From assembly GCA_003254885.1 (NCBI GenBank), contig QANT01006078.1, positions 39,205 to 103,204 on the forward strand: 64,000 nucleotides of DNA, given 5' to 3'. Of this stretch, positions 1 through 16,238 are shown in pieces. A model generated the notes under the pieces. It searched no databases. It worked only from the letters and a program-made list of their open reading frames with translations, and was not told where the DNA came from. This DNA is from Purshia tridentata. Lineage: Eukaryota; Streptophyta; Magnoliopsida; Rosales; Rosaceae. A program made the position numbers and the translations under genes. How positions within the stretch are numbered: position 1 is the first letter of the stretch; each line of letters begins with the position of its first letter.

Positions 1-462
1 ATGTAGGGTGGGGTAGTAATTTGAGCTGTGAATCATGAAACTCTTTCGTGTTTGGGGACGCAACTTAACATAGCATGGCTTAAGATGCTACCATCTCATC
101 AATTGCTTTCAATTTGCGCTGTTTGGTCGCTGGGAAAATGTAGAGAGAACAAAATGTGCGTTATTCTGTTTTGGTTATTTGAATCATGTGCTTCTCTTAT
201 GTTTTTGTTGAGGAAATGTGGAGGTAAGTAAAGAAATCAAAGTTTCTGAGAGAATAGAAACAGGCAGTCATGCACAAAATGACACTCAAAAGAGATTAAT
301 TTCACTATTGGGCAAGAAACTGAGTTTTGTTAAATCTGATCCATCTGGGTTCTGATCTTGCTATTGCTATTTTTTTTAATTTGGTTTCCTTGGGTTGTCT
401 TTCTATGCTTTAGGCTGTACATATATTAGACTATTGCCGTCTAGTGTATATCTACTAGATTA
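1..462. other. Left-edge sequence, probably intron of the NDR kinase gene
   Basis: This stretch is AT-rich and has no reading frame resembling the N-terminus of plant NDR kinases. The first in-frame stop upstream of the first recognisable kinase exon is at about 442. The region is therefore probably intron, and the start codon and first exon(s) should lie off the left edge of the window. I see no other gene in it. Confidence 0.5.
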
Positions 463-4556
<4,094 letters not shown>

Positions 4557-7500
4557 CATCAAATCACGGTAGTACAAAAAGATGGCAAGCTGAGTGTGCA
4601 GATATTTTCACATGTGCTTAATTTGGGTTCATCTTCATACTTAAGAAACTCTGCATATATATTGAGAATTGGCTGCCGTGCAGCTTGCCATATTACCATC
4701 TAAGTGTACAGTAGCTATTGAAGAGCTTCATAAAGTCCCGGCAATGGGTAAGTGAGCTTCAGTAAGGTTTTGTGAATTAGAAATTTAGACTGTAGTCTGA
4801 GAATTCTGGGATTGGCGTCCTGGCTGCCCAGGTTGGCAGTGTTTATTCATGCCTTCTCTAGCGGCAGTTTCTGGTCGACGTATAATTCATGGCGAATTAC
4901 CAAGAACCTCAGTAGCCATTTTAGATGTGTTGTGTAAGCTTTTTACGGGATAAACTTGAAATTGGCTATGAAGTAGCGAAAGAAGTAGTTGTAAAAATAT
5001 GTATTGCCTCAATTTATTATTTATCAATCGAATCTTGCCTATAATATGCCAGTCTTGTGTTAAAGAAATTTTGAAAAGAGATATGAAATTGGGCCAGGCT
5101 AAGGCAGCCCGGTCGGCCCTCCATGACAGTAAGCTGGGCCTGAACATTTCAATTTCTTAATGAGGGGAATATGTTTGCATGATTTATAATTCCTATGTTT
5201 TGGCTAACGCCACTCTAATCTTGGATTGTATAGGTTAAGATAGATTGAAGGAAGAAATAAATAGAAATTTCTAACTTTTGTCCAAGTTAAAGGAACAAAT
5301 GAAAGTATTTGGAGCCTCATTTTTCATTGTAGTCTACTTTTTTTAGGTTTTTTATTTAATATGGAGATACGAATTTGGAACCTATCCATTATTGTGAAGA
5401 GAAATACCATTAAACAAGAGGTAGAATTTATTTTATTTGTTTGTGTAACCCTAACTTAGCTAGAACAAAAATTTTGGGCTGAGTCGTCTGAGTCAGTTGT
5501 CTGACCCAAAATGGGAGAGCGTGGACTGAATTTGGGTCAGTCCATAAGACCAAGTCACCAAGTGGGCTGCATTTTAAATTTCAGTGGTTCATGTCATCCA
5601 GTGACGTTGTGTTAGGACTCCACTCCCAGTTTATTCCGATTGTGACGTCTTCACCTTTCTGCTTCTTTCAGGGTGTTTTTATAAAAAATAATACTATTTT
5701 ATTTTCCTCTATGTTTTCAAATATATATTTTGAGGAAACAATTTTTTATTTTTTGGGACCAGAAATTTAGGCTGAATGATAATTAAGGAAACTAGTGAAT
5801 TTTTTACCACAAAAAAACAAAAAAAGAAACTAGTGGATTTATATTAGGAAAGTTGTGCTTTTTGAGAGAATGCAAAAAAGGAAAAGAAAATTAGCACCAA
5901 AAATTAAAACCCAAAAGAATAATAAAACTCAGCTGACCGTGCTTGTGTGTTGTTAGTTTAACCCTAATCTATATTTCAGAAGGCAATGCCATTATTGTGA
6001 CTTTTATTTTTAAATGTTAGTTTTTACCTTATTTTATTTAATTAATAATTACCAAAGTCAACCAGATAAAGCTAAATCTTAGTAATCAAGCTAAATTTGC
6101 CAACCGCTCTTAGCTAAACCCAACCTAATAATAATTATTAAGCTAAAAGTCGGTGAAATTTGAGACATTTATCAAAATTAACTAATAATTATGCATCCAG
6201 ACAGAGAGAAAAAACTAATAACTATGTAATGAATATCCTTTTTTTGGTTCATTTTAGGTGGGGGATGAAATGAACAATGAGGTGGACAAATTAAATTGAT
6301 AGTCCAATGTTGGAATAAATATTTTGTTTGACCAACCTATTTGATATGCACCATCATTGGTTCTCATCTTTATCTAACCCAGCTTCTTTATGGTGTGTTG
6401 TACTATTGTATGAATAAAAAACGTGGGCGTTTTGGTTGTCTCGTAAACTACCCACCTGCCTGTTTTCTTTGTCTCCTTTCATGCATGCACCATGGTTCTT
6501 CACGAAGGAGTCATGTACAAGGTTCTAACTGCTTAAATAGCTAAGGACTGGCACAGCTTCATATAAAGCGCTTATCCTCAAAAGCATTTTTGCTGGTTTT
6601 GTTTTGAAGCACATACAGATTTTTATAAAAATTATAAGTGCTTCTTGCAAAATTACTTGAAAGTTTTTTTGAGGAAAAAATATTTAGAAATATTTTTATA
6701 ATTCATAAGCATTCTTATTTATTTATGCTAAACGCAATCAAAAACGTTTTTAAATTAGTAAAAATAATTTTGGCAGTTATTTGGAATTAACTTAAAAAGT
6801 GAAGAAGAATAAGATAAGTAGTTAAAATTATGATAGGTAGGGTTTGATTTCCTTTGATATAAAGAGGTAGAGGAAGGGTGGCGTTGGTGCAGGGAGGGAA
6901 CCCTAGCCAATGTTATTCATTTTTTTGGACAATGCTAAAATTTTAATGGATCAGTTATTTCTCATTTTTCATTTTTTTTTACATATTTTGTAAGAATGAT
7001 CCGTATAAGTTTAGTTGTGATTCATTGTAAAAGGGTAAAAATGGTTGAAAAGATGGAAGAAAAGAAGATTTTTAATTTTTTAAAAAATAAAAAAGCTCCT
7101 TTTTAATGTTCGTAAAAAAATAAAAATAAAATCCCTTTTAAGCATTGGATGATAATTTTGGATTAGAGAATGAAAGGGGAAGGAGCGTGGGATGAGTGGA
7201 GATGCTTTAATATGCTCTTCTAGATTTGACATGTGTCATCTTTTTCTCACTCTTCATTTCTTCAAATACACTCTCCCAGTCTCCTTTGTCTTTATTTATT
7301 TATTATTTTTACTTGTTTTATTTTTTGTATTTCTTCTCCACTGCCTTTCTTGCGCTTCTAAGTCTCAACCCAACTCCTGGCACATCATTACATGTATTAA
7401 AAAAAGAAGTCATCACTCATCAGTCATCACAATATTTGAGCTGGGATTTTTAAATGGTAAGCAAAGCATCCCCATATCTTGTTTCTTGATTTGTTGATCT

Positions 7501-7660
7501 TTCCCATGGATTTGAGCTGTTAAAAATAAAGTCTTTGGACGTAGAAAATAAGAGAGTGAAGAAAAAGGGAGGGAAGGAAAGACTATACAGTTGACAATTT
7601 AGGTAGTGATTCTTCTTTTCCTTCCTTCTCTTACCTTCTGGCTTAATGATTGTCTTAATT

Positions 7661-7704
<44 letters not shown>

Positions 7705-8358
7705 AATTACAAGAGGCTGAGATAGCTTGCCTCAGATCCAGGGAAGTCAAGTAATATGTTAAAAGAAAAAAAAAAAAAGGTACTTTCTTTCAAAGGGTTT
7801 TCCTGTGATTCTTGGGGCTTTGCCTTTCTTGGGTTTCTTTCTCATGACCCCTTTTTTCTTTGTCTTTCTTGTGCTTAGATAAGGCGTTGGTTTCGTATTT
7901 AATCTGATTTTTGTTTTCTTTTTTCTTTGCCAGTTTTTTCATTTAGTACATTTAAAGTTTCTGGTTGTTTCTTTCTCGCTGTAGTTGATGGAGGCAGATA
8001 GAAAAGAGTCCAGAGAAGAAGTTGACAAGGCCTCTCACATGTATTTCTTGTCTATTTAGGGGTTAAGTTTCCACAAATGGAAGTTTGGATCCATTGTTGT
8101 TGACCAGATCTGACTACCCATTTCCTTTTCATCACCTTTTATCTCATCTATACTTTCACATCTGCTGAATTTGCAATCTCTTTTGGCCTTTATTTGAGCG
8201 TCTTAGGCATGGGAAATGGTCTGTTAAAACCCACCATTCACATTCCAAAATCATTCTCAATAAGAGAAGAGTGTCACAAATTAATTGTAAAATGACAGGT
8301 TGTGTGATGTTAGAGGGGTTGAAGGGTAACTTTTTGTACTGCCCAGATAAGGATTTTG
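4557..8358. other. Intergenic region between NDR kinase and PP2C, including the PP2C leader
   Basis: No coding sequence is recognisable here. The first few hundred bases should be the NDR 3' UTR, and the last several hundred the PP2C promoter and leader. The sequence is AT-rich with homopolymer runs. A GA microsatellite lies at 7665-7701 and upstream ORFs at 8209-8396. The longer open frames in the region (for example 4887-5147 on the minus strand and 7192-7497) show no conserved motif, and I treat them as chance. Confidence 0.7.
7665..7701. repeat. (GA)n microsatellite in the PP2C upstream/leader region
   Basis: About 18 uninterrupted GA units lie about 660 bp upstream of the PP2C start codon. 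GA/CT tracts are common near plant transcription start sites and can bind GAGA-binding (BPC-type) factors. A regulatory role here is only an inference. Confidence 0.85.
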
Positions 8359-8396
8359 ATGGAGGAGATGTCTCCGGCGGTCACGGTGCCATTTAG
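8209..8396 (+). promoter_or_regulatory. Two overlapping upstream ORFs in the PP2C leader
   Basis: The first uORF runs 8209-8295 and encodes 28 residues. Its TGA overlaps the ATG of the second at AATGA (8292-8295). The second runs 8292-8396, encodes 34 residues, and passes out of frame over the main start codon at 8359. If this leader is unspliced in the mRNA, both should lower initiation at the PP2C start or make it depend on leaky scanning. The ORFs are seen directly; the translational effect is inferred, and an unrecognised 5' UTR intron could remove them. Confidence 0.55.
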
Positions 8397-10551
8397 AGTA
8401 GGTAACTCAGTCTGTGATAACCCAACCATAGCTACCCACATGGATATCACAAGACTTAAGCTAATCACAGACACGGCGGGGTTGTTATCTGATTCTGTCA
8501 CCAGGGGCTCTAGTGAGATGGTTGCAGCTGTTGAAGAGGATTGTAATTGTAGTTATTCGGTGAATGAAGCTAGTGTTGTAGCAGTTTCAGTGCCAAGAGA
8601 GGACAAGGGAGGAGGAGCTCCTTTGTTGGATATGATATCTCAAGACAAAAGCAATTGGGTTAATGATGCTGACGCGATAGCTCAGGAAAGTGAGGAAGAT
8701 GATTCCTTATCATTGGAGGGCGATCAGATTCTTGATAGCTCTTGTTCACTCTCAGTAGCAAGTGAGTCAAGTAGCTTATGTTTAGAGGACTTCCTCGTTT
8801 ATGAGGCTACTGCTGAAGTAGGTACACTCAGTTCTGTAGACGTTGAGAAGAGCATTTTCTGTGTTGATGTTGCTAAGTCTACCGATTTCAGTGATTCAAA
8901 TGTTGAGACAGAGATCAGAAGTGACCCCCTCGCTGTGGCGGTGAGCCTCGAGGAAGAAACTGGTGATGGGTCTGACCCTAAGCCATCTGCAGTTGTTGAA
9001 TTACCTGCAGAAACAGGGGTCAAAGGAACAGTCAGCCGCAGTGTTTTTGAGGTAGAATATGTGCCACTTTGGGGGTTTACATCTGTGTGCGGAAGAAGAC
9101 CAGAGATGGAAGATGCAGTTGCAACTGTACCTCAATTTTTCAAAATTCCAATTCAATTGCTGATTGGTGATCGGGCACTTGATGGCATGAGCAAGTGTTT
9201 AAATCAGACTGTTCATTTCTTTGGAGTCTATGATGGTCATGGAGGGTCTCAGGTACCATTTCCTATTTTGTATGCAATCCTTGTGCGATGAATTCCTACT
9301 GCATATCATCATGCATATAGTGTCCTTCTGACAGTAACTGTGTTTCACGTTGGGTTTCACTTTGTTCAGGTTGCAAACTATTGTCGTGACCATGTCCATT
9401 TGGCTTTGGCTGAAGAGATAGAGTTCGTTAAGGAAGGCCTAAGTCATGGAAGTATCAACGATAATTGCCAAGAGCAATGGAGAAAGGCATTTACCAATTG
9501 TTTTCTTAAGGTTGATGCTGAAGTTGGAGGGAAGGCTAGTCCTGAGCCCATCGCCCCGGAAACTGTTGGTTCCACTGCTGTTGTTGCCCTTATTTGTTCG
9601 TCTCATATAATAGTAGCAAACTGTGGAGATTCAAGAGCAGTTCTGTGTCGTGGGAAAGAACCCATGGCATTGTCAGTGGATCATAAAGTAAGAGATTCCC
9701 TAACTTAAGTCTTGTATCTTATAGTCATAACTGATTATGGATGCTGATTTGCATTTGTTGTATTTTTTTGTAAATAACTAATTATGGCAACCACTTTTAG
9801 CCAAATCGAGAAGATGAATACGCAAGGATTGAGGCAGCTGGGGGCAAGGTTATACAATGGAATGGGCATCGTGTTTTCGGTGTTCTTGCTATGTCAAGGT
9901 CTATAGGTATGTGCTTCACCATGATTTTTCTTCTATCTTAACTGTATGCTTTTTAAATGGTATTTACTTTAACCTCACCAAGGTAGTCTTCCCACTAGTT
10001 GTCCCTTTGTATCTGTAATTACTAAAGTAACAAGAAATTGTAACTAAACTTTTTTCAAAAAATAGTAGATTTGAAGTTAGGTTCAAAATTTGATGTTTTT
10101 TCTAGACACGCAAACACATTTTCTGACCAAGGTACATAGAAATAATACATCCTAATCAAACTTTAGTAGTCCAACAGTTAATGAAGTTAAATGTCAACTT
10201 TGGCTTTGGGTTACAGGCGATAGATATTTAAAACCGTGGATCATTCCAGAGCCAGAAGTGATGTTTATTCCTCGAACAAAAGATGATGAGTGCCTCATTT
10301 TAGCCAGTGATGGTTTATGGGATGTTATGACAAATGAAGAAGCGTGCGACCTTGCTCGGAGACGAATACTTCTCTGGCACAAAAAGAATGGTGTTCCACT
10401 TCCGTTGGAAAGAGGTGAAGGAATTGATCCCGCTGCTCAGGCAGCTGCGGAGTTCCTTTCAAACCGTGCTCTTCAAAAGGGAAGCAAAGACAACATCACT
10501 GTAATTGTGGTGGATCTGAAAGCTCAAAGGAAGTTTAAAAGCAAAACATGA
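8359..10551 (+). CDS. HAB1: Clade A protein phosphatase 2C, HAB1/HAB2-type ABA co-receptor
   Basis: A Mg/Mn-dependent Ser/Thr phosphatase. In this family it inhibits SnRK2 kinases and is itself inhibited by ABA-bound PYR/PYL receptors. Exons are 8359-9252, 9370-9687, 9801-9906 and 10217-10551, giving 550 residues. The start MEEMSPAV matches the HAB family start, and the codon before it is TTG, not ATG. Residues 1-220 are a variable acidic/serine-rich region. The PP2C domain begins at about 230 ([16 protein letters not shown]), with metal-binding DGHGG at 292-296, the [11 protein letters not shown] core, GDSRAVL, and GDRYLKPW. The Trp lock that reads bound ABA through the receptor is W424 in [15 protein letters not shown] (D471) and KGSKDNIT complete the metal site. 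No key residue is missing. The gene converges on the aminopeptidase gene. HAB1 against HAB2 cannot be settled here. Confidence 0.95.
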
Positions 10552-11201
10552 TGGTGTTCGTTCATCCCTCCTTCTGGGTGTTTGATCCGTAGCTGTACGA
10601 TATAAAAATTTCTTATCGTCTGATATATTGTTGACCCATTTGTTTTTCACCTGGGATGCATTGCTTAATGAGAACAGCAGTCTCTGTATGTATCATAGAA
10701 CATCTGCCCAATCTAGAATCTGTGTTTTCAAGTGTTTGTAATACACTGCCCAGTTCTGGCTGTGTAAATCGTAGCTGCTTTGTAGTAGGAAATAGGAGAC
10801 GGTGGCAGTGTGATGCTTTTAACATTGTGGACAAATTGTATTCATTATGCCTCCGAGTTAAACAGCTCAGTGAGGTATTTACTTATTATTATTTCAATCA
10901 TAATGCTTATAGAAGTATCAAATTTGGATATTAGCTTCCCACTTGTAAAGTTGTAATGGTGGCTATCTTGGTCCCATTAGGTGGGGAATTCACACCATTT
11001 TTGTTAATGGCTTAAATTTTTGCTGTCTTAGTTCAGAACAAAATAAATAAAATAAAGTTTTTGCTATATTGGTCTCAGTGGGAGTGGGCCAAAGTTGTAG
11101 CGGTGCTTCTTCAGTTCAGTGGCTGCTGTCAAAGGGATTGTGGTTGGAAGTTGGAACTTAGGGACAGTGGAAACGAAAGAGAGAAGGAAAGATAGAGAAA
11201 A

Positions 11202-11233
<32 letters not shown>

Positions 11234-11635
11234 TGGCGCTGGTAGTGGGTTTGCAGGTGCCGGACTGGCCTCCAGTACGTAGAGGAAGGGGCAGGGCAGC
11301 TGGGTTGGATGTGTTTTTGCATTTTTTCAATTTTCTGATTCTTTTAGTTTTTTATTTTATTTAAGGATAAAATAGGAATTTTTGGGACAAAAAGTTTAAT
11401 GAGGTACAGTTAGCAAATGGGGTGAGGATGAACAGAATTACTCAAGAGTAAAAATAGTACACTTAAAATAAGGAAAATGTGGCCTTTTATCAAATCATAT
11501 GGATGAAGAAAAATAACACTAGTGGAAGTTTATCAAATTTCATAGTAAAGGAAACTCGATACATTTATTACTATTATTTTCGTATACTCAAGTTCATAAC
11601 TCAGCGAAATTCACTCCCAAAGCAAAACATGGAAC
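10552..11635. other. Convergent 3' intergenic region, PP2C to aminopeptidase
   Basis: This holds the 3' UTRs of two convergent genes. AATAAA-like signals occur near 11041-11055 on the plus strand. A GA microsatellite lies at about 11200-11229. I see no conserved coding frame; the open frames over the GA tract are compositional. Confidence 0.75.
11200..11229. repeat. (GA)n microsatellite in the convergent intergenic region
   Basis: About 15 GA units lie inside a longer purine-rich stretch (11170-11230). It falls downstream of the PP2C and downstream of the aminopeptidase stop codon. Confidence 0.8.
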
Positions 11636-14600
11636 CTAGTTATTCTTGTATGCCAACTCGTTCACAACGTCTGCAAGATTTTTCTCATTCTGGACACTCC
11701 GAACCCACTTGGCGTTAATCTGAACCCGCTCAATGCTCTGCTTCAAGGTTCTAGTTATTGCAGGGTTTGGATGGGCTTTGAAGAACTCCTCGACTTCCTT
11801 AACCTTCTCAAGTGAAGCCAACTGCAGAGAAGGAAAAACAGAGAGCATTAGGAAAACCATGGCTTAACTAATTTTAGAGACAAGAACAAAATTTCAAGAG
11901 AGAGAAAGAGAACAAACTGGTGAGACAGTTGCGTTGACGAAGCGAGTAATTAGAAACCCAGAACCCCAGGTCTTTGAGATGTGGGCCCAGTTATCCTGTA
12001 TGTCAATCATCCAACAGGCAAAATGAATCAATTATCAAACAGAGGACAATGAGGATCAATATATTACCCAAATCGCTGTCCATGAATGTAGGTACATTTC
12101 ATGCTATGATCTTTAGTTCTTGAGAATTACCTTCAGCCAATTCCAAGCTGTTTCCCGCCCTTTGCTACTAACAGCCAGTCCAAACACAGCATCCTGACTG
12201 CGGACCTAGATAGATGGGTATTAAAGTCAGTATCATCAAAGCTTTGCGGTACTCTAATTTATAGCGTATATGTAATACTTTCAACCTCCGTTAAGATATA
12301 TATAAAGTCTGAAATACCTCAGGAGACAATATAAAGTTGAGAACTTCCAGTGTTATGCTGGGATCCGGGCAAGATGCCAATGCACCTACAGGCACAGAGA
12401 ATTATATTACCGCCATAATCGAATAGACTCAGATGTTCACCATCATTTTACAATAATCATTATTACCTAAAATGCGGGTTTTCTCCTGGCTTAGGTCAGT
12501 CTCTCTGTAAACTCTAAGAAGAGATTCAAAGCCCGACATGTTCGACTTGCTTACTCTTTGCATTACAGCCACATATGCAGCCTGCAACAATAGTCCATAA
12601 TGAACATCAACAGGAAGAACTTGAAAGGTTGAATATGGGAGTTTAGTTACGCTTTACATCAAAACAACCTTTCTTATGTCAGGAGGAAGGAGTGGAGTAT
12701 TTCTGTCATCTAAGAAGGCTTGAAAACGCCTACTTCCTTCATCTATTGTGAGGTCATGGCCAAACACAGCAAGGGCAGTCAAAATTTCTCCCCTCAACAT
12801 TGCATCTAAATGACTCTCACCAGATTTAGGCTGCCAACCTAGCCTCCTGTAAATCAATTCAGACATAAATAATTAACTTTTAACAAGAAAGAAGCAAAGC
12901 ATGTGGATAGTTTGGGAGCGGCAACATTTGCTCTTGCCCTAACTTCTTTGTCATCAAACAAGCTTTACCTAGCTAGATACTAAAAAATTTCATGAAGAGA
13001 TGCCAAAGCAGATCAGTAGTTAATGTTTTGAAAGCTTCAGAATTTAATTTCATGTGTTTCTCGCAATAAATTTGAGATACAACTGACTTGTATCACTAAG
13101 GTTAAAAAAACAGTGGACAGAATTGCTACAAAATCTTGATCACATAATGATGTAAGTCAGTCAGCAGTTCAATAAAGAACAAACTTACTCCGCAGAGTAC
13201 TGGAAAAGGCCAATAAAGAATTGGTTAATGAGATCCAGTAGCTCAGGTACAGCATCAGCTGCAATTACTGCCACCTTATAACTTATCTGTGGAAAGTGAG
13301 GATGAGAATCAGACAAAGGCCATAAATACAGTAACAAAAACACAATGCAAAGGTGATCCTTACAGTAATCAAATTCGACAGTACTGTATACTCAAGTTCC
13401 TCTCTGTAAGCACCCAACAAAGTAAGCAATGAGGCAAGAGACTGTTGGCGTGCCATAGAAAGGGCAAATGAATCATCCAAAATGCCTGTTAAAGGAAAAA
13501 ATTGATGAAAACTACCATTTCCAATATCAAAGAGATAATCGAGTGAGTGTATAAAAAGATCATTACCAAATCTGTCAGTTGCAGACAAGGATTTTTTCTC
13601 TATAGCATTTCTAAGTGTAGCTGCAAGTTTCTCGTCATATTTCACCCTGTAGAAACCAGTCTGGTCCACATTGATTTTTATCCAACTGCATAATGCATTA
13701 TTGCTTATGCTTCCACATCCACTCTCTGCTAATGAGCAACCCAGAAATTCCTTGATGTCAAGGGTCTCAGACTTCGTTTGTAGTAGAAAACTCTTGCGTA
13801 CATCATATGAGCCACAGCATAATGTTATCGGCACAATCCATTGCCCATCACCTTGGGAACCACTCGAGTAGAATTGTGTCTGCCATTTATTTATTTTTTA
13901 GATCTTTTTTCATTTACAAACACCACAGAATAAAACTTAAACAAGCAATTTAACAGCTTATATATGCATTAGAGCTCTGATGTGATCTTTCAGAATTTAT
14001 CAAACAAGTTTTTGAACAAGGCAGACACAAGCAAACCTGATCAAACTCCAATTTCTGATCTTTGACTTTGACAGAAAGAACCGGGTAACCTTTTTGCTGT
14101 GTCCATGAATTCATTAGCTTGTTCACAGGTTCACCAGATCCTTCCTCAAGGGCAGCCCATAAATCTTCTGTCTTTGCATTTGAGGAGGCATGTTTTTTTA
14201 TATATGAAGCAAGTGACCTCTGGATGCATGAAAAAAATAACATGTAACTAGCTCTGTAACTTTTATGAGAAATGGAATCAATGAGGAATAAGAACCTAAA
14301 TTCAAAAATTCCAGAAAGTATATGACACATTACATCAAACACTAATAGCTAATAGTCCTACAGTAGGTGTTTATAATAGTGCCTGATATGGTGGAGGTAT
14401 AACATAGCTACTAACATATAACTAGCAATAGTGCCCTGATTTTTTGGAAGTTTCCATGATATAAATGTGAAAACCTCAGAAAATAAGATAGTTGCTTTAT
14501 ACTTGAGAGAGTTTCTAACATACTCACGGACCAACCTGAAAGCGTTCACCGCCAAGATAACTGTGTAGCATCCGAATAATAGAAGCACCTTTTGTATAAC

Positions 14601-16204
14601 TTATCGCATCAAAAATTTCATCAACCTCAGCAGCATGATTTACCTCCACCTGGAAAAAAAATAAAAATATTAGAACATGCTATACCACAAAAAAAAATTC
14701 TACTAAATAGCCTTTGATAAATAAGGCCCTCCAAAATATAGTGGTGAGCATTTAAAGCCTGTCATGCTGGTGCTGTAAAATCAATGACCAGAAAAACAAA
14801 AATTTTGTACAAAAGAATTAAAATGAAACCACTGAAAGACTTAGTCCATGTAAATGTACCTCGACGGGGTGAGATTCTTCAAGCGCATCCAGCCTAAGAC
14901 CCCCAGTACATTCATCAAGAAACTGAGTCCATATTTTCCACTCTGGGAACAAGCTATCAGTAGCTAGGTAGCTCACCTAATGACATTAAAAAGTACAATA
15001 AGTCCACAAGCATGTAAAGTAACAAGTACATAACTGAAGTGATATACCCATGTTGCGAATCCCTCGTTCAGCCATAAATGTGTCCACCATTCCATCGTTA
15101 CGAGATTTCCAAACCACTGGTGTGCCAATTCATGTGCCACAACAGTTGCAACCTTTCACCAAGACCAAATGAAATGACTAAACATATCTTCAGGTGCAAA
15201 AACAATAGCCACATTATATTAACCAATATTTTAGAAGCTAGAGCGACATTCAGGATGTGCAAGTTACCCTTTGCTTGTTGGAAGCCGCAGAATGCTGATC
15301 ATCAAAGAGCAAAGCTGTTTCACGGTATGTAACTAAACCATAATTCTCCATGGCCCCAGCAGAAAAATCAGGGATTGCAACCATATCCAATTTGGGCAAA
15401 GAGTATGGCACAGCAAAGTATCTGTAGAATTTGTCATCATTGATTTCATATTGAATGCCAAATAATGCAACATAAGCACGAAAGAAATATAAACTTTAGT
15501 AACTACTACTTAAAAGTCCACAGCATGCATTAAGGGTAATTTCAAGCTTGAATATGAAGGCTATAACCCATGATCAGTAATTGTTTGTGATTTTCTTATG
15601 TATAAACATACTCTTTGTACAATTCAAGTGTCTTGACAGCAACGTCCAAAGCAAATTTCCCTTGGTTTGCCTTACCAACTTGACAATATACCCGCACTTT
15701 GATGCCTGAGATGAGATGAAATGTGACACCATCAAGAAAGGGTTATACTAACATACACATGAAACAATAGATATTGTGGATGAATTTACCATCAGATGTA
15801 TGATCTTCAACATAATCAAACAATCCAATAACAACAGCCACCAGATATGTAGACATAATTGGTGACTCTTGATATGAAACTGTCTTCAGATGTCCATTCA
15901 CTTTTTCTTCTACAATTGGCATGTTGGAAAGAGCTATTAATTCAGATGGCACTTCTTCCAATGCAATCTTGAATGTAGCCTGTAAATCAAAGCACCAATT
16001 GTAAATGAGGTCAAGTCATTCACTCCAGAAGTGCAACAATTTAATCAAAACTGGAAGATGGATTTCCCATCTATACTACCATCATATCTTTTTTTTTTCT
16101 GGACTAAAAAATTCATTTGGAAATATGTAATGGATCTAGACTTAATTTAAACAAAATAACACAATACTATCATAAATCAAGATCTTAAGTCAACTGTGTT
16201 TGTG

Positions 16205-16238
<34 letters not shown>

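Noticed and set aside
7192-7497. Hydrophobic 101-residue frame that looks membrane-like
   Set aside because: It is T-rich non-coding sequence upstream of the PP2C; hydrophobicity follows from T-rich codons, and an overlapping frame is equally long.
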